Assembly: GCF_000002075.1 (NCBI RefSeq) | Contig: NW_004797282.1 | Span: 641,813-705,812 of the forward strand | Direction of reading: 5' to 3' | Length of the DNA stretch: 64,000 nucleotides | DNA from: Aplysia californica | Taxonomy: Eukaryota > Mollusca > Gastropoda > Aplysiida > Aplysiidae | Part shown: one piece after another, positions 30,001-39,300 of the stretch | Layout of the letters: each line of letters starts with the position of its first letter | Numbering within the stretch: the stretch's first letter is position 1 | Translations under genes and position numbers: made by a program | The notes under the pieces: model-generated | The model's database searches: none | Seen by the model: the letters and a program-made list of their open reading frames with translations, nothing else | What the model was told of the DNA's origin: nothing

Positions 30001-31386
30001 TTATGTTTTAAAAAGCATCTGTTAAAATACAGTAAAGCTATTTTCTCCAGGTATAACCAGCACTCAGCTGCAACATACAGTCTTCTATACCCTGAGCCTC
30101 ACCATCCCCATTTTCAGGTATAGGTCATATGCAGCTTAGCAAAGTAACAGGAACATTTTGTGGTCTGAAGACGAGATGCTATACTGAGGTGAACTGTTAA
30201 AAAAAAAAGCACCACAGTCTGGTAAATAAAGTCATTTCCCCCCAAAACATTACAAATAACAAATCAAGCTCATTCCTCATTCAAGACAACATATTTATAT
30301 CAACACATGTGTTCCATCATCAAAAAGTTACAGAACATTGACATCAAGTGAAAAGCTAAAAAAATTTTTTTTTTTTAAAGGAAACTTCTGAAAAACCAGT
30401 ATTAAACTGGGGTATTAATATAAGTTTAAGCATCAATCTGCAATAAGGAGGTTCTTTATCTGCAATAAAAACATTGGCAACCTAAAGGGCACAGACACAT
30501 AAATAATCTCTTGAATAAACACAAAGAGACCATGCAAAGTATTGAGAGTGATTTAAATACAGTTGAACCAACTTTAATGGCCACCTTTAAATGACAGTAC
30601 AAACAGCCACTTCCCATTCCCTCTCTTTCGCATATTTTTCACACTTTAATGACGTTGTGTAAGACGGTCACCTGTCTCAGACAGCCACTTTTTCTCTGAA
30701 CAATGTGTGGCCCCTTTAGACAGTTTCATTTGTGATTTGATTTGCTTGGCAAGATACAGAGAGTAATATACAACACTGTATTTTCTCTGCAAAACTCAGC
30801 ACAACAATTTCTTACTTGCAGTCCACAACATCCAATAGCATTCATGATGGAAGCATTGTGGATGACAAAGTATGGGATATTCTTCTCTACAGCACGAAGG
30901 ATCAGGTCTGTGTGGGTAGTTGCTCTGCAAAAATGGTAAAAGTCATAATTTTAATAGTATTCCTAATTTATTTTCATTTCAATCACAGAACTTAAAAACG
31001 GTGTGAGCATCATAATAAGACTACAACAACATGTACTGGATACCAATTCCCTGGCTGGTCCTTTGCTTGAATGAAGTCTAATTCTTAAAGTTAGGTACTA
31101 ATATTCCGGTGTCACAATAAGGGCATCCCTTATAGCAGACTTCATTCATCATTTCCTCATAATAGACCAGGGGAGATTTACCCTGTAAAAGCAAGAAAAC
31201 ACATATCTATATGTGTACATATGGTACTGCAGTAAATTCAATTACTAACATTTAAGAAACAAAGCAGCATCTTTACTTTACCAGTCAGAAGAGAGAGGGG
31301 AAGAAGAGGAAAGCAGAGAGAGAGGGGAAGAAGAGGAAAGCAGAGAGAGAGAGGAGTGAGAGTGAGTGAGTGATTGTGAGAGAGAA

Positions 31387-31430
<44 letters not shown>

Positions 31431-34400
31431 TGAGAGAGAGAGTTTTAAATCTGAGGAGGTTCCATCATGCTTCTTATCATCAAAGTTAATTACAAATGAA
31501 ACAGCATATTAAACAAGCACAAAGGTAAAAGGAACAAGAAGAAAGTGCACACAACATAGATGGCTGGTGCCTCTATAAATAAATAATTGATGGTCAAGGT
31601 CAAGGACAACAGTACAAAACTCACCCTAAAGGGTCTCCAACAACAAGGAACGATATGTCCTCAGTATCAGCCCCTTCCATGAGCTCATCTGAAGGATTCA
31701 TAAAAGATAACAATTTAAACACTTTGTTATAACACACAAAGACTAATTTGGTTTATAGATTACGTTCATTTTTTTACAAATAAAAAAAAACAACAACAAC
31801 CATAAAAAAACCAAGAGTGCTATGTTCAAATATAATCACAAGAAGTTTGCTCAACAGATTAATATAACAAAACAAAAAAAAAAGGCTTTCCACCCCTTTG
31901 AGTATTACGTTTCATTGAACCTGTTATACGCCTTCACAGCTAACAGTGAGTATTAAAAAGTTCATAAAACTGTTTTTAAAATGCTTAAGTGTATAAGTAT
32001 TAGATCTTCTTCTTTCATCGTTCTGAAAAGGTACTCACCGGAGGCCTGCTCCACCATATCCCGGTCTGCCAGTATTACTTCTCTGCCATAGAATGACTCC
32101 TGCAAAATAACAGATTATAATATTTTCAATAGATGTACTAACATTGTTGCTTGATGCTAGGTGTAAACGAACCATGGTTTATCAGCTATTTGAAGATATC
32201 ACTCTCTCTTATTTTCATTCACGTTATAGGTAATAACCCAAGAATCAAACTGACCATGATGCCTATCTATAAGCTATTTATAACTTTATGCACAGGCAGA
32301 CGAAAAGGATTGGTCAGGAACTCCATCAGACTAAAATGGTTAAAAGACTGAAATTTTTGTAAGTAAGACAAAACAAAAGTACTCACTGTAATCTTAATCC
32401 TCACTCTTACCTCGCAATTATTATTGAAAACGAAAATCTAAAAGTCATAGATCTCTTCACAAGGAGGCTCCACTATAAACAGTAAACGGGCACTTGATCA
32501 AAAGGTAAATACAGTATAACACGGATAGCTCGAATTCGTCGGTAGTTCGAGGGATGTCTTACAAAGATAAAGAGGAAAATAATAATAATAATAAATAATA
32601 GATAGCATTTGTATAGCTCATATCCCCGCTCAGCAGCAGGCTCTATGCGCTTTACACTATATTATTACCCCAGCAGACCATAGAACACTCAGAAACATTC
32701 TCAGCTTCCCGGGAAGCATACAGTGCGAGCAGCCGATTAAGCGCTCAAACACTAACAAACTGACAAGATCTTTCGCTGTCTATAGCCGGGTACCCATTCC
32801 CACCTGGGTGAAGTGAGGAAAATTCGTGTAAAGTGCCTTTCCCAAGGACACAACGTCGGGCCCTTGACGGGATTCGAACCCACGACCTTACGGTTGCGAG
32901 TCCGAAAGCCTAACCACTAGGCCACCGACGCCACAAAAAACAAACAAACCGGGACCGTAGGCACAGTTCGAAGGATGCGTGACTTCGAGTCTGCTGTGTT
33001 CGACCTATCCGTGTTAAACTGTAAAAACCTTCCATGACTGAGTAAAATATCAAAGTTTGGAGCATTTGAAATCTAATCAACAAGACAAAGATGATAAGAG
33101 TATCAAGAATTCATTCTGAGCATACTGCTGTGTGACAGTGAGACTCCGACAGTGCACTCACCTCAGGTTTGATCGGAGTTGTACACTACTACTATTAATT
33201 TAATTATTAATTTGTGACGCGTCATAGTGAAATCAGGTGCTCGTCAAAGTAGTGAAATCTAAGAAATCTGCATTTTTTTGGCTGATGGGCAATTTTTTTC
33301 TTATTTTCTTTTTTTGGTCATCACCTTTTATGTCCTTTTAAAAACACATTTCTATGTTTCTATGTGGATTTACTTAAAAACATTGATTAAAGGCATAAAA
33401 CAATGTAAATTTATAGTTTCCTATGACTTTCAGGCAATGGAAGTTAACAAACTTTGGCTGCCATTTTCTCGCAAATTTTACCTCTGAAACCAGATGACCC
33501 TGACCTTCTTCAATCACAAATAATTTGACTACTGTTCAACATGGATAATTTTTTAAGATGATACCAATTTCCCAATAAGCCCCAAAATTGACGAGCGCCT
33601 GATTCCACTATGTCGAGACACATTTTATAATACAGTCCGTGTCAGCTTTAAGCACGCTGGCATAACACCCATCTTGGACTCAAGCACGCAAAACGGCTCT
33701 TACCAAATTTTTGCTACTATATAAATTACACGCCTATAAGCACGGTAACTTCGGCTTCGGGCACGCTTCATTTATAAGACAGTCAATACTTTCATGATGA
33801 CCCATCGAAGTTTGAACGCAGTCTACACCGCAGCAGTGAGTGTGTTAAGAGAAGCACAAAGAACGCAAGTGATAGACACACACACGCGGAGAGGAAGGCA
33901 GAGGGATGTACATACAGCCACGCTCGTGGACATAGGATCTAGCCTAGGGCAAAGCTACACCACAGACGAAATAAATACAAAGAGAGTTGGGGAGACGAGA
34001 AAGGGAGGTTGGTTGCGATTTCACCTTTGCTCCTTGCTATCCATTAATACTGATTATGTATCACATGCGAGGTGGGATATGAAGTATGAAGGCGGTAGTA
34101 TGAATGTGTCACAGCGGGCAGTGGTACACAAAGGCAGTGTGTAGGCCTAGTGTGCTGTATTGTGACTGGCTGTCTCAATTAAGTTTTCATTTCCCATTTG
34201 ACCAAAAAACAAAACAAACAAACTAAAAAAACTACCACGGCGGGTAAAAATTACAGTGCACACTTTTGCAGGACCACTATAGACCTACTTACAAACAAAG
34301 GGAAATAGCACAGGAAACTTTCTACATGAAAATCTTTGGAGTATGTCTACTTCACACTCAAGCACGCTTCGGCATTAAGCACGCTCAAGCTTTCTTCCGA

Positions 34401-35861
34401 TGACCCTGCTTAAAGCCGGCATAGACTGTATAGTTTTATGCAATCTCCGGTTTTGGCCGGACTCATGCCAGGAGTACTGGAGTATTGATATTGACTTTAC
34501 TTTAAAACTCGATATCAATGTTTTATCCGAAAGAGAGCGAGAGATGCGCTGTCTGCAGCGCTTTCGCCGCAAATCAGGCAATCGAAATAATTACGGGCCG
34601 AACCCGGACTGGGGACGCAGGAAGTGGAAGTGGAAGAGCTGAAGGCAACGCCGTCTGCTATTTTTCAGTACAAAATGAGCAGTATTAGTAATATTTCATT
34701 AACAACAAAGAGAGGTTTTCATGGGTCTCAACTCAGAATTCTAAAAAAGGAGGAACTTTCCGGGTGATCGCCACAGAAGCCCATTTTCGCGAAACACCCA
34801 TTATTATTATATTATTATACTGTTGAACTCTAGAATGCTGAAATAAAAACCATCAATTTATCAAAGCAATGTTATTTCACACCAATTTGAGGGTTTGGGA
34901 GATAATTTCAAGTAAGAGTCACGTACCAAATATTTACATTCTTGATTACGTACAGAAAATGGTGGCGCCAGGGGTCTTGTGCGACTTATTTACATTTTCC
35001 CTTCATCATATATTTGCCTGTATATATAAACTATATAAAAATGAATCTTGTTTTGAGCCTAGAACCAGAATATCGACTATGATGATTCATATATATATAT
35101 ATATATAGGCCTATATAATAAAAACGTGAAAGATAAAAATTAATGCTCAAACTCAAAGTAGAGTACAATAGCCCAAGTAGACCTATTCAGTGTGAGAGGT
35201 GTAAGAACTGTGGGAGGGCAAGATGCAGCTGCAGTGATACTGAAAATCAGCGAATCTTGAACAGAAAGCTAAAATATAGAGATATCTAATTTACTGTCAC
35301 CAATCCAATGACACGCGAATAGTAAGTTCCATAACACGCTTACAAGTTATATGAAGGTTCCCGATTTCACACAAGGCCTGCACCAACGCACAATTTACTT
35401 TGCAGACAGCTGTGAAGTAGATCTAGATCTAGTAATCAAAATTTTATACATAAAACATTTATTTACAGTTTCAGTTTTTTTGTCCTCTGGTATTGCGTCC
35501 AGCCCTCCCCCTATCCCCGAGTGTGTCTTTAGCGGACTATATTATTGAGACCCATGAGGGGTTTCAGGCCTACTGGCCCAGACACAAGTGCAAGACTTAG
35601 TAGACTCTAGGACTAGATCTAGATTCTTGTTAGTACAGCTCTAGATTTAAATTTAGATTAGATCTAGATCTAGATCTTAAGAATCCTATCTACTGTCTTC
35701 TTTAATAATAACAGACACCTTCTTACCAAGGCTTCTTTGCCGACGGTTAGGATTGAAGTGTACGCTTCAAGGTATACCCGTTTGGAACTTTTAACAACTT
35801 CCAAGCCTTTAACGGTGATATCTTTAGCATCACCTAGTCCTATTCCAATAAGATAGAACAT
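24007..35861 (-). CDS. DPH5: Diphthine methyl ester synthase (eight coding exons)
   Basis: S-adenosylmethionine-dependent methyltransferase of diphthamide synthesis, which modifies the special histidine of elongation factor 2 in the cytosol. Exons in transcript order: 35861-35727, 32099-32039, 31688-31625, 30924-30816, 29706-29586, 28484-28445, 25088-24982, 24230-24007. They sum to 861 nt (286 residues plus stop; human 285), and phase is kept at every join. Diagnostic segments are the N-terminal [31 protein letters not shown] (the GDP motif of the tetrapyrrole-methylase fold), [43 protein letters not shown] and CVAVARVGA. It is divergent with UBE3C and convergent with NADK2. An assembly gap lies in the intron between exons 6 and 7 and removes no coding sequence. 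Confidence 0.95.
24373..24500 (-). repeat. G-family 3'-end fragment
   Basis: TAAGAGTTTTACGGTCCTCACAACTGCATAAAG is the reversed 3' end of the dispersed G repeat. A similar fragment lies at 29433-29500. Confidence 0.5.
25160..25865. mobile_element. Pogo-like inverted-repeat element in DPH5 intron 6
   Basis: It begins after TA with CAGTCGAACCTGTGTAAGAC. The reversed far end gives CTGTGTAAAACGGTCACCTG. The last few bases of that end have diverged, and another element abuts it. It starts about 70 bp inside the intron from DPH5 exon 7. Confidence 0.55.
25872..26309. mobile_element. Inverted-repeat element, H family, copy 1
   Basis: Left end ATATGTAAGGCATCGTGGTG. Right end, reversed, TATGTGTCACAACGCAGTGG. 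The subterminal motif is GAAATCAGACGCTCGTC. The body shares TTTTTGTTTTTTGGCTCAAC, AAAACAC.TTT.ATGTG, GGCAGCCATTTTTTTGC and CCAATAACTC with the other copies. It is non-coding. Confidence 0.75.
26325..27002. other. Assembly gap (run of N)
   Basis: 678 unresolved bases lie in the intron between DPH5 exons 6 and 7. The phase of the flanking exons shows that no coding bases are missing. Long frames reported across it are artefacts. Confidence 1.
27440..27783. mobile_element. H-family element, copy 2, reversed and truncated
   Basis: The right edge reads GAGCGCCTGATTTCACCACG then CTGCC, the reversed left end of the family. The far end was not found and may be lost beside the poly-C stretch near 27366-27395. 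Confidence 0.6.
28445..28484 (-). CDS. DPH5: DPH5 exon 6, 40-nt microexon
   Basis: This 40-base exon is easy to miss. Spliced in, it supplies [14 protein letters not shown] between LCLL (exon 5) and GRPIYEPP (exon 7), matching the human order DIKVKEQSLENLIKG. The acceptor reads ggtcag and the donor gtaagt on the minus strand. The phase is 2 + 12 codons + 2, which fits both neighbours. Without it the protein would lose about 14 residues and the frame. Confidence 0.93.
28747..29184. mobile_element. H-family element, copy 3
   Basis: This is the best-preserved pair of ends: ATATGTGAGGCAGCGTGGTG on the left and, reversed, ATATATGATGCAGCGTGGTG on the right. Internal text matches copies 1, 4 and 5. 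It lies in the intron between DPH5 exons 5 and 6. Confidence 0.8.
30560..30728. mobile_element. Short pogo-like element
   Basis: It begins CAGTTGAACCAACTTTAATG after TA. The other end, reversed, reads ACTGTCTAAAGGGGCCAC. It stops less than 100 bp from DPH5 exon 4. Confidence 0.5.
31283..31441. repeat. GA-rich microsatellite
   Basis: Long GAGAGA runs, with a 34-base unit (AGAGGGGAAGAAGAGGAAAG..) repeated twice at the left side. It lies in a DPH5 intron. Confidence 0.9.
32512..33021. mobile_element. Pogo-like element with a SINE inside
   Basis: The ends CAGTATAACACGGATAGCTC and, reversed, CAGTTTAACACGGATAGGTC are flanked by TA at 32510-32511 and 33022-33023. Only about 150 bases belong to the element itself. 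The rest is the SINE at 32572-32932. Confidence 0.8.
32572..32932 (-). mobile_element. tRNA-derived SINE, complete
   Basis: On the minus strand it starts GGCGTCGGTGGCCTAGTGGT. An A box (TAGTGGTTAGG) and a B box (GGTTCGAATCC) sit at tRNA-like spacing, followed by a 250-bp body with TGCTTCCCGGGAAGCTGAGA and an ATT-repeat tail. The promoter boxes are those of RNA polymerase III. It is inserted in a pogo-like element in DPH5 intron 1. Confidence 0.85.
33211..33625. mobile_element. H-family element, copy 4
   Basis: Left GTCATAGTGAAATCAGGTGC and right GAGCGCCTGATTCCACTATG are diverged family ends. The body has GGCTGCCATTTTCTCGCAAA and CTCTGAAACCAGATGACCC. It lies about 6 bp from the next pogo-like element. 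Confidence 0.7.
33633..34428. mobile_element. Pogo-like element
   Basis: The ends CAGTCCGTGTCAGCTTTAAG and, reversed, CAGTCTATGCCGGCTTTAAG are flanked by TA at 33631-33632 and 34429-34430. The phrase AAGCACG(C) recurs at both sides. It contains a 116-codon open frame with no recognisable domain. Confidence 0.7.
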
Positions 35862-36243
35862 CTTATCTTATCTAGCCGAAAGAAACAGTTTACAACAGCT
35901 GAAGACAGACTGTGCTGTGTACAGTGTACAGCGAGGAAGTCAGACCGGAAGTTGTAACACGAAAGTAAAAGTAGCCTGCATTACATAGGCCTAATCAGAA
36001 AAGAAGTACTTCCTGTCGAAATCCGTCGAATTCTATCAACGATTTATCCATTGGCTGTCTATTTATATCAACACCAATCACAATTCATGTGTCAAAGACG
36101 TAATAAAATGACACAGCTAAGTTGCTTGCTGTAGTGGAGTTAAAGTGGAGTAAGTGTATACACAGTAGGCTACTCGACAGTAAAGTGAAGTGTGGAATTA
36201 AAAACAGTTTGGGATAGCGGAATTTCCAAGTTTGTTGTTCACA
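35862..36243. promoter_or_regulatory. Probable bidirectional promoter between DPH5 and UBE3C
   Basis: Only 382 bp separate the two divergent start codons. The interval has a perfect ETS/GABP site ACCGGAAGT at 35944-35952, another GAGGAAGT at 35933-35940 and an inverted ETS site ACTTCCTGT at 36008-36016. CCAAT boxes lie in both orientations (ATTGG at 36050-36054, CCAAT at 36074-36078), and there is a CRE-like GACGTAA near 36089. No convincing TATA box is placed relative to a known start site. The motifs are seen directly; promoter activity is inferred from them and from gene spacing. Confidence 0.65.
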
Positions 36244-36309
36244 ATGTACAGTTTCAATGGAGATTTCCGACAAAAACCGATACAGTCTTTGAGAGGAGCG
36301 AGTAAGAAT
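36244..36309 (+). CDS. UBE3C: UBE3C exon 1 (first 22 codons)
   Basis: This short first exon encodes [20 protein letters not shown] followed by KN. It is clearly the counterpart of the human start MFSFEGDFKTRPKVSLGGAS. The donor gtaagt follows directly. Intron 1 is 6.0 kb and contains the Gypsy fossil, so the next exon is far away. Confidence 0.9.
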
Positions 36310-39300
36310 GTAAGTTTTAGTTCCGACTTGTGCGACACGCTTGCTTGTTGTTTGTTGTGTCTGTTGACATTTTGATTTCAGGATTTTGGATCCTTCACTT
36401 TTTTCCAAATTATGAATGTCCTGGACGGTATTCGGGTTCATTGTGAACCGTTTATTTTTTAGACAACTATTCTAGATCTAAGTCTAGATCTAGATCTACA
36501 TTTCCAGGTGTTGATCATGGTCCTTTTTTTGTACTTATTTTCCATGTGGGATTCTCTGGCCAGTCTCTTCTACTCTTCTGAGCCAGTCTTGGGAAGGCAT
36601 GCCTTTTGCTCTCCAGTAGTTCTCGACTACCTTAGGAATACATGATTTTCATTAATTTCTCTCAATGAAGAATCTCAGACCTGTGGTAGGTCTTTACTCA
36701 CCGGAGTTTTCTACTCGACTGGCCGTGTAGGACAGTCGTGTCAGGCTGTCAGGTGGTGTTTTTCGTGTGATCAATTCGCAAGTCCGTGCAAAGTGCTGTG
36801 TTGTGAGTTCATTGAGTGTTCGGAGAGTCACTACATGGCCCCCCTCCAGCGCTGACATGACAGGAGGTTCTAGAACCGGGGAGGTGGTCTCACGATACGT
36901 CCTGAACGTGAGACCTTCCAGCATGCTTGTTGTGGTTCCTGTAGAGTAACAGGAGCGGATTGTACAGCTTGTTGGGTCGACAGGGTTGAATTGTTAGTAT
37001 TTTTGCACTTGGATTAACAAGCGATGAAGACGGAGGTCGCCCACGTCTTGGTGCCTGAGCAACGCGTACTGGTTGCGACAGATCCACTAAAGCTGGTTTG
37101 AGTCGGTCGACGGAGATGTGTTCCGTGTGACCACTTAGATCGACAAGAAAGGTTTTGTCATGCCTTTCTGAAACCTTGTACGGACCAGTATACGGGCGCT
37201 GTAGGGGTTTTTGGTGAGCGTCGCAGCGGATGAAGACGAACTTGGCTGTGTCTAGTGACGAGGGGATGTTGGAGGTAGGTACACAGTGCAGTGATGTCGC
37301 CTTGGCTAGTTGTGACTGCATATTTGGGATCGTAAGTTGGCGAGGCTGTGTGACTGGTCGAATGGTGAAGTGTCACTGATAAAAAATTTGCCCGGTACTC
37401 TGAGTGGTTCTCCATAAACTAGCTCAGCGACAGAAGTTCCCAGGTCCTCTTTTGGGGCAGTCCTCAAACTGAGCAGTACCCATCCCAGTTCATCGAGCCA
37501 GTTCGTGCTTTGGAGTCTTGCTTTGAGAGTAGGCTCACTCTTAAGGGACCGGTGGAATCGCTCTATCAGTCTATTGGATTGAGGGTGATAGGCTGTTGTA
37601 TGATGAAGATTGGTACCAAGGCGCTCGGCCATCTCTCTCCACAAGGCAGAAGTAAACTGAGGGCCTCTGTCGGATGTGATGTGGATGGGGATGCCAAAAC
37701 GGGCGGTCCAGTGATTGATTAGCGCACGGCCACATTCTGTTGTTGATGTGTCCTTGAGTGGGACAGCCTCTGGCCATCGTGACGTTCTGTCGATGATTGT
37801 GAAGAGGTGAGTGAAGCCCTGTGATGGGGGTAAAGGACCTACAAAATCGACATGAACGTGACTGAACCTCTTTTCGGGCACTGAAATCTTCTCGATGGGT
37901 GCCTTAGTATGCTTTTGTACTTTAGAAGCTTGGCAGTCCGTACATTTCTTGACCCACTTGCTGACTTCTTTCCTTACCCCATGCCAAACAAATCTCTGGG
38001 ATATCAGGCGGACTGTAGCCTTCCTTCCTGGGTGGGAGAGGCTATGAAACAAATCGAAGACCTGTAGACGAAATGCTGGAGGTACAATTGGTCTAGGATG
38101 TCAGGTCGAAATGTCACACCGCAGTTCTGGTCCTCCAGATTCGATAGCCATTGAAACTGCGCAATCCTGGGAAAGAAGCGCTGTCGTCTAGAGAAAGATG
38201 TCAGTGCATTGGGCTTCAGCCATTGCTTTGTAGTCCAGTCCTATTGTGGTCTGGAAAATGGCTCGGGACAAACAGTCTGCAACATGGTTCTCCTTCCCTG
38301 AAATGTGCCGTATGTCCGTGGTAAATTCTGAGATGAATGTCAGGTGACGTTGCTGGCGAGCTGACCAGGGTGGGGATAACTTGGACATAGCGTCCACCAG
38401 AGGTTTATGATCGATGAATGCTGTGAGGCACCTACCCTCAAGCAAAAATCGGAAGTGACGGACTGCAAGATAGAGTCCTAATAACTCCCGATCATATGTG
38501 CTGTACCGTTGTTCTGGCTCTCGAAGTTGTCTGCTGAAAAATGCTGAAGGTTGCCAGGCCTCATCGACATATTGTTCGAAGACAGAGCTAACTGCGTGAT
38601 CTGACGCGTCGGTGGTTAAGGCAATGGGAACGTTTGTTCTGGGATGCGAGAGGAGAGTGCAGTCGGCAAGCATGCGTTTGCTGACCTGGAAGGCTGTAGT
38701 CATCTGTTCCGTCCAGCAAAGTTTTGTTTTTTTCTTTTCTCCCTTCAGAGCTTCGTAGAGAGGGCGTAGTATTACTGAGGCAGCTCGAGGCAGAAAAAAG
38801 CGATGGTAGAAGTTAAGCATTCCCAGAAATTCTTGGAGTGCTTTGTAGGTGGTTGGCCTCGGGAATTCTTCTATAACTTTGACTTTAGAAGGGAGTGGGG
38901 TAGATCCATCTCGTGTGACTCGATGGCCTAGAAATTCGATTTCGGTCACTCCAAACACACATTTTTCTAACCTAACAACTAGGCCCGCTTCTTCGAGTCT
39001 TTTGCAAACTTGCCATAGGAGATCTTTAATGTGTTGAGCTGCTGATGAGCTGGCAATGAGTATATCATCCAGATAGATGAATGCGCACGAAATGTCCTGC
39101 AGTACGGAATCCATAAGACGCTGGAATGCCTGTGCGGCGTTTCTAAGGCCGAATGGCATGCGTAGAAATTCGTATAGGGCCGAATGGTGTAATGACAGCA
39201 GTTTTCGGAATGTCCTGCGCAACTGGGATTTGGTGGTAACCTCGAACGAGGTTGATTTTGGAGAAAATGCTTTTGCCAGCGAGTCATGCTGAGAAGTCTT

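Noticed and set aside
31283-31441. CRISPR-like or satellite array
   Set aside because: It is a plain GA microsatellite with no spacer structure, in a eukaryotic intron.
32850-32932. tRNA gene on the minus strand
   Set aside because: The A and B boxes belong to the head of a SINE. The acceptor stem and full cloverleaf are not kept, and the typical SINE body follows.
33794-34144. A 116-codon frame as a host gene
   Set aside because: It lies wholly inside a pogo-like element and shows no known domain or splice partners.
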